NCBI GenBank assembly: GCA_020846935.1
Contig: JADLCY010000008.1
Span: forward strand, 1 to 64,000
Direction: 5' to 3'
Source: Gemmatimonadaceae bacterium
GTDB taxonomy: Bacteria > Gemmatimonadota > Gemmatimonadetes > Gemmatimonadales > Gemmatimonadaceae
DNA: 64,000 nucleotides
The notes under the pieces were generated by a model. That model was not told the DNA's origin. It searched no databases and worked only from the letters and a program-made list of their open reading frames with translations. Shown piece after piece: positions 46,923 through 54,852 of this stretch. Both the position numbers and the translations under genes were made by a program. The first letter of the stretch is position 1; every line of letters starts with the position of its first letter.

Positions 46923-47651
46923 TCAGTCGTGCCCCGGCAGGTAGCGAACGATCCAGTCCTCCCAGTACGGCCAGTCGTGCGCGTGGCCGTTCCAGACCCG
47001 GAGGGCGTTGCCGATTCCCCGCTCCCACAGCACCCCCGAGAACTCGCGATTCTGCTCGTAGTGCGGGTCGCCGTCGCCGACGACCATGATGATGTCTTGT
47101 CTCCGGAACGCCTCCAGGCGCGCGGGGTCGTGCTCGAAGCGCATGAAGTCGAACGGGTTCGCCGCATGCACGTTGCCGTCGGAGTATCCGCCGGTCATGC
47201 CCCGGATGTCATACGTCCCGCTCATGCCGATGAGGCGATGAAAGCGGTCAGGGTGCCGGAGCCCGATGCTCATGGCGTGAAACGCCCCGAAGCTCGCGCC
47301 GGTGCCGATCACGAAGCCGTTGCCGTTCACGTGCTGCGTGAAGGGCAGCAGCTCGTCGATCACGTAACGATCGTATTGCAGGTGCCTCCACGCGCGCGCG
47401 CCGGGATGGGCGGTCTTGTCGTACCAGCTCGCATCGTGGTTGTGGTCGAGGCACCAGAGCTGGATCCAGCCGCGCTCGATCTGGTGTCGCAAGACGTCCG
47501 GCATGCGACGGTTTGGCCACTCGTTGTGGTTGCCCATCGTCGTGGGGAACGCGAGCACGCGGGCGCCGCCCCGACCGAACCAGCGCACGTGCATCTGCCG
47601 TCCCACCGCGGGACTGTACCAGGAGTGATGATGCCCGTGAACCCGTGTCAT
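46923..47651 (-). CDS. Alpha/beta hydrolase, putative esterase
   Basis: 242 residues from the ATG at 47651, coupled to the upstream esterase gene by ATGA. The nucleophile elbow is GASFG (118-122, Ser120), with LWCLDHNHDASWYDK and VVGDGDPHYEQN (Asp) and HAHDWPYWED (His) as candidate triad surroundings. No signal peptide is present, so it acts in the cytoplasm. It resembles the esterase D/Fes-like putative esterase family. Its neighbours are ATP-grasp ligases. It may cleave an ester of the cluster product, or work in reverse as a transferase. Confidence 0.82.
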   Translation of the reverse strand: MTRVHGHHHSWYSPAVGRQMHVRWFGRGGARVLAFPTTMGNHNEWPNRRMPDVLRHQIERGWIQLWCLDHNHDASWYDKTAHPGARAWRHLQYDRYVIDELLPFTQHVNGNGFVIGTGASFGAFHAMSIGLRHPDRFHRLIGMSGTYDIRGMTGGYSDGNVHAANPFDFMRFEHDPARLEAFRRQDIIMVVGDGDPHYEQNREFSGVLWERGIGNALRVWNGHAHDWPYWEDWIVRYLPGHD

Positions 47652-48457
47652 TCCGTTCCGTCGTCGAGCAGAAAGGGCAGGGCCTTGCGCAGCCGCCGCC
47701 CCCACGCTGCCTCGTTATGCATGCCCTGCCGGTCCTCCACCCACATCAGGTCCCGGCCCGGCCGGTAGCCCTTGCGCTCGAGCAGGTCGCGCATGGCCCG
47801 TGCGTTGGCCAGCGTCCCCTCCCCTTCACGCATCCCCACGTCCAGGTAGATCCGCCCGCCTACGTTGGCTGCGGCCTCGATGCATGGGAAGATCCCCCCG
47901 TGCGCGAACCAGAGCGCCGGGCTCATCGCGCCGACGAACCCGAAATGCGACGGCTGCCGGAAAAACCCGTACAACGAGATCAGCGCGCCGAGCGACGAAC
48001 CGAGCAGCCCGGTCGACTCGCGCTCCGGCCGTGTGCGAAAGCGCGCGTCGATCATCGGCTTGAGCGTATTGATCAGAAAGTCGAGGTAGGCGTCCCCGCC
48101 CCCGCCCCCGTGCCGGGCGTCGACGAACGGGGAGTACTCCTTCATCCGGTCGATCCCCATGTTGGGAATGCCCACCACGATCGCCCGACGCCCGCGCCGC
48201 GGAGCCCGTGCCATCGAGGCGTCGACCCCCCACTCCCCGGCAAAGCTCGTCATCGGGTCGAACAGGTTCTGCCCGTCGTGCATGTAGAGCACCGGGAACG
48301 GGCGGTCCGACTTCTCGTAACTCGACGGCAGGTACACGAGAATGTCGCGCCGATTCCCCAGTTCGGGGCTGTGCACGTCGTGGATGATCTCGAGCGTGCC
48401 CGGCGGACTGCGGTGGCGGGCCATCCACTTCTGGTAGAAACCGCTGCTGATCGTCAT
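47648..48457 (-). CDS. Alpha/beta hydrolase, Fes/IroE-like putative esterase
   Basis: 269 residues from the ATG at 48457. The N-terminal strand IIHDVHSPELGNRRDILVYLP and oxyanion motif YMHDGQNLFDP are typical of the esterase (Fes, IroE, PF00756) family. The nucleophile elbow is GSSLG (Ser155), and GDxxxH-like residues follow in RQGMHNEAAW. No signal peptide is seen. A strong hairpin (48508-48541) lies just upstream of the gene, between it and the preceding ATP-grasp gene, so expression of the esterase part may be separately controlled. Confidence 0.87.
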   Translation of the reverse strand: MTISSGFYQKWMARHRSPPGTLEIIHDVHSPELGNRRDILVYLPSSYEKSDRPFPVLYMHDGQNLFDPMTSFAGEWGVDASMARAPRRGRRAIVVGIPNMGIDRMKEYSPFVDARHGGGGGDAYLDFLINTLKPMIDARFRTRPERESTGLLGSSLGALISLYGFFRQPSHFGFVGAMSPALWFAHGGIFPCIEAAANVGGRIYLDVGMREGEGTLANARAMRDLLERKGYRPGRDLMWVEDRQGMHNEAAWGRRLRKALPFLLDDGTE

Positions 48458-48507
48458 GCGGGACGGGAGCTTAGCGGCGCCCGCACTCCGCCGAAAGCGG
48501 CGCCACA

Positions 48508-48541
48508 CGCGCGGCCGGGCCCAGGGCGACCGGGCCGCGCG
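48508..48541 (-). terminator. Perfect 9-bp hairpin inside the ligase run
   Basis: CGCGCGGCC (48508-48516) pairs perfectly with GGCCGCGCG (48533-48541); the loop holds further GC pairing. It sits in the 105 bases between the ATP-grasp gene ending at 48563 and the esterase start at 48457. It could partly terminate the upstream transcript or act as an attenuator. Confidence 0.5.
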
Positions 48542-48562
48542 ACCCAGGTGGACCCGCGCAGA

Positions 48563-49780
48563 CTACTGCGCGAAGAGGCGCAGGTCCGTCCCGAACGCAT
48601 CCGCGATATCGAAACACGCCTGCTGATCGGGATGGCGCACGGTCACGTAGCCGTCGGACACCAGCGTCAGGATCCAGTTGCGACGCTCGGCGCCCACGGG
48701 GAGCAGGTCCACGTGGACCACGTGTTCGCCGTACCGCTCGAGCAGGCGCTGCAGTCCCTCGATGCGCGTGATGCGTCCGCGACCTTCGGCTCGCTTGAAA
48801 ACGTTCGCGACGTTGTACTTGCGATCCGTCGACGCCGAGAATGTGCCCTTGAGTTCGGCTTCCGCCGCGCCGGTGAACAGGTCCACGTCGCCGACGTAGT
48901 TCATCAGGTCCACGGTGTGCGCACCGGGAGGCCGCGCGGCTATCTCGCCGAAGATCGGTTCGCCCCTGGCCGTATAGAACCACTCCATGTGCGTCATGCC
49001 GGTCTGGAACCCCATCGCCTTGAGCACCTCGTGCCCCTGCTGCACGCCCTTGGCAACGATCGGCGTGTCGAGGTCGCGCAGGGCAATCGTCTGCGGCGAA
49101 ATCCATTCGGTGGAGCGCGCCACCAGCGGGTTCGGCCGATAGTAGCACACGTTTTCGTACACGATCTTTCCGTCGATGCAGATCGTGTCATAGGTGTATT
49201 CATCGCCCTCGATGAACTCCTCGACGTTCACCTCGTCGTAGCTCGTCACACGCGAGAGCGCGGCGTCGAGCTCCTGCATCGACGCGGCGCGGATGGTGTC
49301 CATCGAGCCCGCGCCGGCGATGGGCTTCACGATCACGGGGAATCCGATCTTCTCCGTTGCTTCGCGTACCTGCGCGATCGACGTCGCCGAGGCGTGCCGT
49401 GCGGTGCGAATGCCCGCCTGGTTGATGACCTGCTTCATCAGGTCCTTGTTGCGGAACGTCTCCGCCTGCGCCACGCGCATCCCGGGCACGTCGAGTGCTT
49501 CGCGGATCTTTGCGGCGAGCACCACGCCAGGCTCCCAGTAGCAGGCCACGCGATCGATGGTGTTTCGACCGACCGCCGCCACCACCTGCTTCACCACCGC
49601 CTCTTCGTCGGTGAAGTTGGGCACGCGCAGGTAGCCGCTGAGGTGCTGACGGGTGAGTGCCGGCAGGTCCTTCTCCGGCACATCGCTCAGGCCGTAGACC
49701 TTGCCGCCCATGAGCGACAGGCCGCGGCAGAAATAGGGCATCTCACCGGGATATCCCGGCGCGAGCATGATGACGTTCAT
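48563..49780 (-). CDS. ATP-grasp ligase, carboxylase/BacD-like, paralogue A
   Basis: 405 residues. The preceding-strand N-domain (MNVIMLAPGYPGEMP) is followed by VIVKPIAGAGSM (KP 152-153, GAG 156-158), the acidic EEFIEGDEYTYDTI (187-200) and the metal-binding end GEIAARPPGAH (278-288). The last motif has Ala where many ATP-grasp enzymes have Asn, as in some L-amino-acid ligases and PurK-like enzymes. The architecture fits formation of an acyl phosphate and amide bond. Its paralogue B follows on the upstream side 61 bases away; the two align almost end to end. Confidence 0.88.
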   Translation of the reverse strand: MNVIMLAPGYPGEMPYFCRGLSLMGGKVYGLSDVPEKDLPALTRQHLSGYLRVPNFTDEEAVVKQVVAAVGRNTIDRVACYWEPGVVLAAKIREALDVPGMRVAQAETFRNKDLMKQVINQAGIRTARHASATSIAQVREATEKIGFPVIVKPIAGAGSMDTIRAASMQELDAALSRVTSYDEVNVEEFIEGDEYTYDTICIDGKIVYENVCYYRPNPLVARSTEWISPQTIALRDLDTPIVAKGVQQGHEVLKAMGFQTGMTHMEWFYTARGEPIFGEIAARPPGAHTVDLMNYVGDVDLFTGAAEAELKGTFSASTDRKYNVANVFKRAEGRGRITRIEGLQRLLERYGEHVVHVDLLPVGAERRNWILTLVSDGYVTVRHPDQQACFDIADAFGTDLRLFAQ

Positions 49781-49841
49781 GGCATCACGAACGTGAAGGG
49801 TGGACGGACACGAACACGGCGAAGCTGGCGCAGGATCATGT

Positions 49842-51053
49842 TCACCCCAGCTCCACGCGTACAGTGCTGATGATCTTCATCACGGCGTCCTCGACGCGGC
49901 TCGTGGTGGGATGCCTGACAATGATGAAGCCGTCGCCCTCGTAGCTGGTCGACGGAGTCGCCCCGATGCCCGGCATTTTGAAGTCCACCACCAGGTCGCC
50001 GAGTTGGCGCTGAATGGCCTCGAGGCCGTGGATTGCCGTGATGCGTCCTTCGCCCTGGCCACGGAGGTAGGCCGCGCCGACGGCGTACTTTCGTTCGGGC
50101 ACGGTGAACTCGCCCACGATCATCGCGCGCGACCACTCCCTCAGCAGGTCGAAGTCGTGCGCCCGCGACATGAGCGTCGTGATCTGCGCGCCGGGCGGGC
50201 GCGCGGCGACCTCGGAGATCGCGATCGTGCCATCGGCGCGACGGAACCACTCCATGTGCGAGATGCCGGTCGACATGCCAAGCACGTCGAGGGCCTTCCG
50301 GGCCGCCGTGCGAATGTCGTCGTAACGCGCGTCGTCGACCTCGCGCGGCAGGACGACGCTCCACTGGATCCACTTGTTCTCGACCACCGTGAGCGGCGTC
50401 GGGTAGTAGTGCGTCAGCGAATGCCACACGTGGCGGCCGTCGAGCGTGATGGTCTCGAACGAGTGCTCCTCCCCCACCACGAACTCCTCGAGCAGCACCG
50501 GCGCCCGTGGCGTGGGCGGTGAGCCCGCGAGTGCGCCCAGGAGCTGCGCCATGTTGTCCACGCGATACGTGGACACCGCACCGGCCCCGGTCGGTGGCTT
50601 GACCACGAGCGGGAACCCGGAGTGCTCGGCGAACGCGACGGCATCATCGGCGCTGCCGGCGAGGCGATGACGCGCGCACGGCAGCCCCGCACCGCGCAAC
50701 AGCGTCTTCATCCGCGCCTTGTCCCGGAAGTTCGTGGCCGCCTCGCGGCTCAGCCCGGGGATGCCTAACGTGGTACGCACCGACGCCAGCGGCTCCTGCA
50801 GCTGTTCGTACGCGCCGTACAGTCGATGGATCGCGCCGTGGTGCTCCTGCAGCCCGCGCGCCGCCCAGAGGAGCTGCGACTCATCCAGGATGTTTGTCAC
50901 CTTCCAGTGCGCGGCGTGGCCGTGCAGATGCCTCAGCTTCTCCGGTCCATCGTGCGTGATCACACCAAGATGCACACCGGGCAGCGACGCGGCCGCCTGG
51001 ATCATGCCGAACGCGTTGTCAGACAGGAGCGGCGCAGCGAAGACGACAAACAT
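49842..51053 (-). CDS. ATP-grasp ligase, carboxylase/BacD-like, paralogue B
   Basis: 403 residues from the ATG at 51053; the open frame upstream is not sequence-like for this fold. The motif set parallels paralogue A: LVVKPPTGAGAV (KP 152-153), LLEEFVVGEEHSFETI (188-202) and SEVAARPPGAQ (280-290). The N-terminal domain differs most (MFVVFAAPLLSDNAF), so the two may use different carboxyl substrates. Upstream, 82 bases away, is the DUF3536 GH57 gene, linking the ligases to the alpha-glucan genes. TTA codon in TTLGIPG lies in a CGTTAGGC motif. Confidence 0.88.
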   Translation of the reverse strand: MFVVFAAPLLSDNAFGMIQAAASLPGVHLGVITHDGPEKLRHLHGHAAHWKVTNILDESQLLWAARGLQEHHGAIHRLYGAYEQLQEPLASVRTTLGIPGLSREAATNFRDKARMKTLLRGAGLPCARHRLAGSADDAVAFAEHSGFPLVVKPPTGAGAVSTYRVDNMAQLLGALAGSPPTPRAPVLLEEFVVGEEHSFETITLDGRHVWHSLTHYYPTPLTVVENKWIQWSVVLPREVDDARYDDIRTAARKALDVLGMSTGISHMEWFRRADGTIAISEVAARPPGAQITTLMSRAHDFDLLREWSRAMIVGEFTVPERKYAVGAAYLRGQGEGRITAIHGLEAIQRQLGDLVVDFKMPGIGATPSTSYEGDGFIIVRHPTTSRVEDAVMKIISTVRVELG

Positions 51054-51135
51054 CGGACGAAGGGAGGGGACCGAAGAGCAGACGAGGGTCAGCGGGCGAG
51101 TCTCATGCGAAGCTGTCACCCCGGCGCGAGGTTCG

Positions 51136-53160
51136 CTACGGGAGGACGCCCTCGGCAAATCCAAGCCGACGGCCAAGGTCGCGCAGGGGCTCCCGTTCGG
51201 CGGGCGCCAGCGCGGAGGCCACCTCCCACCACGCGGTCTGGGCATCGAACGGCACGCTGACCTCCAGTTGCTCAAACAAGTCCAGCGTTCCGTGCGCGAG
51301 GTCTCTGGCCGCCTGGCCCTGATCGGCCGCGAGGTGACGAATGGCGCGCGTGAGGGCCACCGCCACCAGCCCGCGCAGGCTCGCCTCTCCCGAGGCCAGG
51401 TGCTCGAGCTCGGTGGGCGTGAGAAACCGCGGGAGCAGGGCCTGACGCAGCGCCGTTCGCACGCCGTGGCGAGCGCGCTCGGGAAACGCGCTGAGCGGGA
51501 CCGCGTGCCCTGTCGACGACGCCGCCGACCCGCGGACCATGTACGAGAGGTCGGACGGCGTGCGCTGCTGGAGCGCGACCACGAATCGGTGCCGTCGCCC
51601 CGTCGCTCGAACCGCCACCTCGACGGCGTCGTCCTCGACCGTGGCCGCCATGCCCGACGGAAGGTGAGGCGCGGGGTCGAGGTTCAGGTCATGCAGGGCC
51701 TTCGCCGCAGCCGCCACGCGCTCCGCTGCGGTGGCCGGGTGTTGCAGCGAGCGCCACACGTCGGCCCCGGTGCCCACCGATGCGTGGTTGCTGCGTGCAT
51801 TGCCTAACGTGCGCGAGAGCGCGCGTTCGAGCCGGCCCGTGTCGCCCGACAGCGCCAGCGCCCGCGCCGCATAGCGCAGCACCTGGCGGACTTCGAGACC
51901 ACCGATGTCGTCAAAGAACCAGGCGCACGACGTCACCGCACGCATGGCATCGCGCTCCATTTCCAGCAGCTCGAGGGCGCGGGACACGCCCGCGGCGTTG
52001 GCGCCGGGCCTCAGCCACGTCGCGACGTGTCGCTCGCGCTCCACCGCATCCGCTGACGCCACCACCTCGCCCCAGGCGTCGCGCGCGCCCCAGGAGTCGG
52101 TGAACAGCGACGCACCCTCGCGCTGGAACACAGCGTGGATCCCCGCCTGCAATCCGGTCATCGCGTTCCGAAGGGGCGTGCGCCAGGCCTGGTTCGGGTT
52201 CGACTGACCATCGATCCGGCAGCCGCAGTTCGATCGCCACCGTTCCACGCCATGCGCGCAGCTCCACGCCGACGGCGCGACGAGTTCCACGTCGTGGGTG
52301 GCCGGGTGCCGTGCCAGGAAACTCGCGTGGTTCTCCACCGTCATCCCGCCCTCGCGTGCGCGCTCGAGCACGCGCGCCAGCGCCATCTCGGCAAACTTGT
52401 GGTGATGCCCGTAGGTCTCGCCGTCGGTCGCCGCGCTCACGAGCATCGGGAGCGCCGGATCTGTCTGTGGCACGCTGCCCAGCGCGCGCGCCCACGCATC
52501 GGCATCGCGCACGAACCCACCGAAGGCGATCCCGTGCGAGATGTCGCCGTGATACGGCACAACGGCGATCGCGCGCCCTGCATTCGTCACGTAGCGACCC
52601 GGGAGCCCATTGGGCGGCGCGCCGACGACCTGGTACGGCGCGAGTACGGTGAAGCGCATGCCTTCCTGCGCCAGCACGTCGAGCGTCTCGTCATCCACCG
52701 CGGTTTCCGGCAACCACATGCCCTCGGGGTCGCGCCCGTACCGTCGGCGAAAATCGGCGATGCCCCAGCGCACCTCGCTCACCTTGTCGCGACGCGAGGC
52801 GAGCGGAAGGATCACGTGATGGTACGGCTGGGCCATCGCGTTGCCGTGGCCGAGTCGCGCCACGCTGGCCCGGTCCGCCGCGAGGAAGGCCTGGTAGGTG
52901 GCCGGGGCCTCGACCTCCATCCACTCGAACAGCGTCGCGCCCACGTTGTATGAGATCCACTCCAGCGTGTTCACGAGCCGCAGGATACGACCGCGGTCTC
53001 CGGTGACCCGCGCCGCCACGACCGTGCGATAGCACTCGCGTTCGATGCGCTGGTTCCAGTCATGGAAGGGTGCCGCACCCGCCTCGGCGTCCACATCACC
53101 AAAGAACGGATCTTCGCGCGGCGGCTGGTAGAAATGCGCGTGCAGGATGAGACTGCGCAT
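51136..53160 (-). CDS. GH57-family glycoside hydrolase with DUF3536
   Basis: 674 residues. The N-terminal GH57 barrel starts LILHAHFYQPPRED (His-x-His region) and contains GMWLPETAVD (Glu as candidate nucleophile) and later VVPYHGDISHG with ATDGETYGHHHKF (candidate acid region). The C-terminal half (about 400-674) corresponds to DUF3536. The family probably acts on alpha-glucans, but no member's specificity can be transferred from sequence alone. It overlaps the upstream GH57 gene by one base (TGATG), so the two are coupled. Confidence 0.87.
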   Translation of the reverse strand: MRSLILHAHFYQPPREDPFFGDVDAEAGAAPFHDWNQRIERECYRTVVAARVTGDRGRILRLVNTLEWISYNVGATLFEWMEVEAPATYQAFLAADRASVARLGHGNAMAQPYHHVILPLASRRDKVSEVRWGIADFRRRYGRDPEGMWLPETAVDDETLDVLAQEGMRFTVLAPYQVVGAPPNGLPGRYVTNAGRAIAVVPYHGDISHGIAFGGFVRDADAWARALGSVPQTDPALPMLVSAATDGETYGHHHKFAEMALARVLERAREGGMTVENHASFLARHPATHDVELVAPSAWSCAHGVERWRSNCGCRIDGQSNPNQAWRTPLRNAMTGLQAGIHAVFQREGASLFTDSWGARDAWGEVVASADAVERERHVATWLRPGANAAGVSRALELLEMERDAMRAVTSCAWFFDDIGGLEVRQVLRYAARALALSGDTGRLERALSRTLGNARSNHASVGTGADVWRSLQHPATAAERVAAAAKALHDLNLDPAPHLPSGMAATVEDDAVEVAVRATGRRHRFVVALQQRTPSDLSYMVRGSAASSTGHAVPLSAFPERARHGVRTALRQALLPRFLTPTELEHLASGEASLRGLVAVALTRAIRHLAADQGQAARDLAHGTLDLFEQLEVSVPFDAQTAWWEVASALAPAEREPLRDLGRRLGFAEGVLP

Positions 53161-54845
53161 CAGACGAAGGGAAGGTCCAGTGTTTCGGCGATCGCCGGCC
53201 GAACGGTGCGAAAGACGTCATCGCGACGCTGCATTTGCTCCGCGATCGCCGCGCCACGCTCGACGCCTTCGCCGCGTGCAGCACGATCGAGGATGCCGAT
53301 CAGCTCGCGACAGTCGCGCGCATGTCCGTGAAAGCGCTGCGCAGCGTAGTCCTCCACCTCACCGGTGGTCATGATGAACGCCCAGTCGGACGCCTGCAGG
53401 AGCAACAGCTCGCGCGCCGCCTGATCGAGCACGGGACCCAGCTCCCGGCGCCCGAGCGCATCGGGCGCCAGATCCCAGAACCGGTGCTCGAGTTCCCACA
53501 CGATCGGCCACGTCCACGACGATCGATCGCTCAGCCACATGCCGAAGTCACCGTCGCGGCCCCACGAGCCTTCGAGCAGGTCGATCGTGGCCGGCGCTCC
53601 GTGGCTATCGATGTGCTCGCTGGCGGTCACGGCGCGGAGCCCGCGGTGCAACGGAAACGTCGCGTACACGTCGCGCAGAAAGTCGGTGCCTTCGAACCAC
53701 CAGTGCCCAAACAGTTCGGTGTAGGGCGCGGCGATCACGGTGGGGAGCGCACCGGATGGCTCCCTCGTACGCGCCAGTGTGCCGACGAACTCGCGCGCAT
53801 GGCGCCTGGCCGTGCGCCGCGCAGCGAGCGGATCGTAGGGCAGCTTGCTCCCGAGGTCTCCGGTGCGCGAGGTGACGCGCCAGAGCCGGAGCCCGCCGGG
53901 CCAGCGCTGTTTGTGGAACTCGAGGTAGTCGTCGTGCCCGGGGTAGCCGGCGTGCCGATTCCACACCCTGGCCGACGCCACGGGATCGCGCACGAACGCA
54001 GCGAGCGATGCTGATGACTCGTCCGTGCCGACACGCCAGGCCCGGTACGGCGATCCCTCGCCGGTCAGGCGCGTCGGGCGCGGCAGCACCGCATGTTCGG
54101 GCTCGCCGCCGAACATGGTGCCGTACACGCCGAGTGGTTCTCCGGCTTTCGCCATGTGGGCATCGACGAACACGTAGCGATAGCCCGTGTACGCGACATG
54201 GGCTTCGATCCCGCGGCGCCAGCCCGCGCCTCGCGAATCGCGCAGGGGGTTCCACGGCCCGGCCGGTCGGTAGGCGCACTCCGGCAGCCAGCACCCCTCG
54301 GCGTCGCGACCAAACAGACGCCGATGCTCGGAGCGCCCAACGAGCAACTGCAGGCGAATACTCTCGTCGCGGCCGAGCAGCGGCAGGATCGCATGTGTGG
54401 CGGCGGACGACGTGAGCTCGAGTCGCTCGCGATCCTGCAGCGCGCGCAGCTGACCCAGGATGTCGCCGCCAATGTCGTGAAAGAGGGCGTGCAGCCGCCG
54501 CAGGCGTCGTTGCCAGCCACGGACGAGCGGAATGAGCGGCGCATCGGCGCTCCCGCGCATCGCACCGAGCGAGGTGTGGCAGTCGGCAAAGCGCTGGTCG
54601 ACCCAGGTTTCCACCTCGGCGGCGAAATCCGCGTGGTCGAGCATGGCGGCCAGCACCGGGGTGACGCCGAGGGTGACCGGGGCGGCGACATTCGCGCGAT
54701 CGAGGGCACGCAACGCCTCGAGCAGCGGGAGGTAGGTGTCGAACGCCGCCTCGCAGAGCCAGTCGGAGCCGTGCGGCCACCGGCCGTGGTGCAACACGTA
54801 CGGCAGGTGGCTGTGGAGCATCAGGACCACGTCGGTCTGGTGCAC
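53160..54845 (-). CDS. GH57 1,4-alpha-glucan branching enzyme-like protein
   Basis: 561 residues, GTG start at 54845. N-terminal VVLMLHSHLPYVLHHGRWPHG is the GH57 branching-enzyme signature, and the nucleophile Glu is in GCWLPECAYRP. YTELFGHWWFEGTDFL marks the region of the acid/base Asp. The C-terminal helical region contains SWTWPIVWELEHRFWDLAP, typical of DUF1957-containing branching enzymes. It would introduce alpha-1,6 branches into glycogen. It sits 7 bases after the glycogen synthase gene and overlaps the DUF3536 gene. Confidence 0.9.
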   Translation of the reverse strand: MHQTDVVLMLHSHLPYVLHHGRWPHGSDWLCEAAFDTYLPLLEALRALDRANVAAPVTLGVTPVLAAMLDHADFAAEVETWVDQRFADCHTSLGAMRGSADAPLIPLVRGWQRRLRRLHALFHDIGGDILGQLRALQDRERLELTSSAATHAILPLLGRDESIRLQLLVGRSEHRRLFGRDAEGCWLPECAYRPAGPWNPLRDSRGAGWRRGIEAHVAYTGYRYVFVDAHMAKAGEPLGVYGTMFGGEPEHAVLPRPTRLTGEGSPYRAWRVGTDESSASLAAFVRDPVASARVWNRHAGYPGHDDYLEFHKQRWPGGLRLWRVTSRTGDLGSKLPYDPLAARRTARRHAREFVGTLARTREPSGALPTVIAAPYTELFGHWWFEGTDFLRDVYATFPLHRGLRAVTASEHIDSHGAPATIDLLEGSWGRDGDFGMWLSDRSSWTWPIVWELEHRFWDLAPDALGRRELGPVLDQAARELLLLQASDWAFIMTTGEVEDYAAQRFHGHARDCRELIGILDRAARGEGVERGAAIAEQMQRRDDVFRTVRPAIAETLDLPFV

Positions 54846-54852
54846 CGCCGCG

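Noticed and set aside
47513-49870. 785-codon open frame on the plus strand opposite the esterase and ATP-grasp genes
   Set aside because: It lies antisense to four genes with clear motifs. Its translation is His/Arg/Asp/Val-rich without domains, as expected for a high-GC shadow frame.
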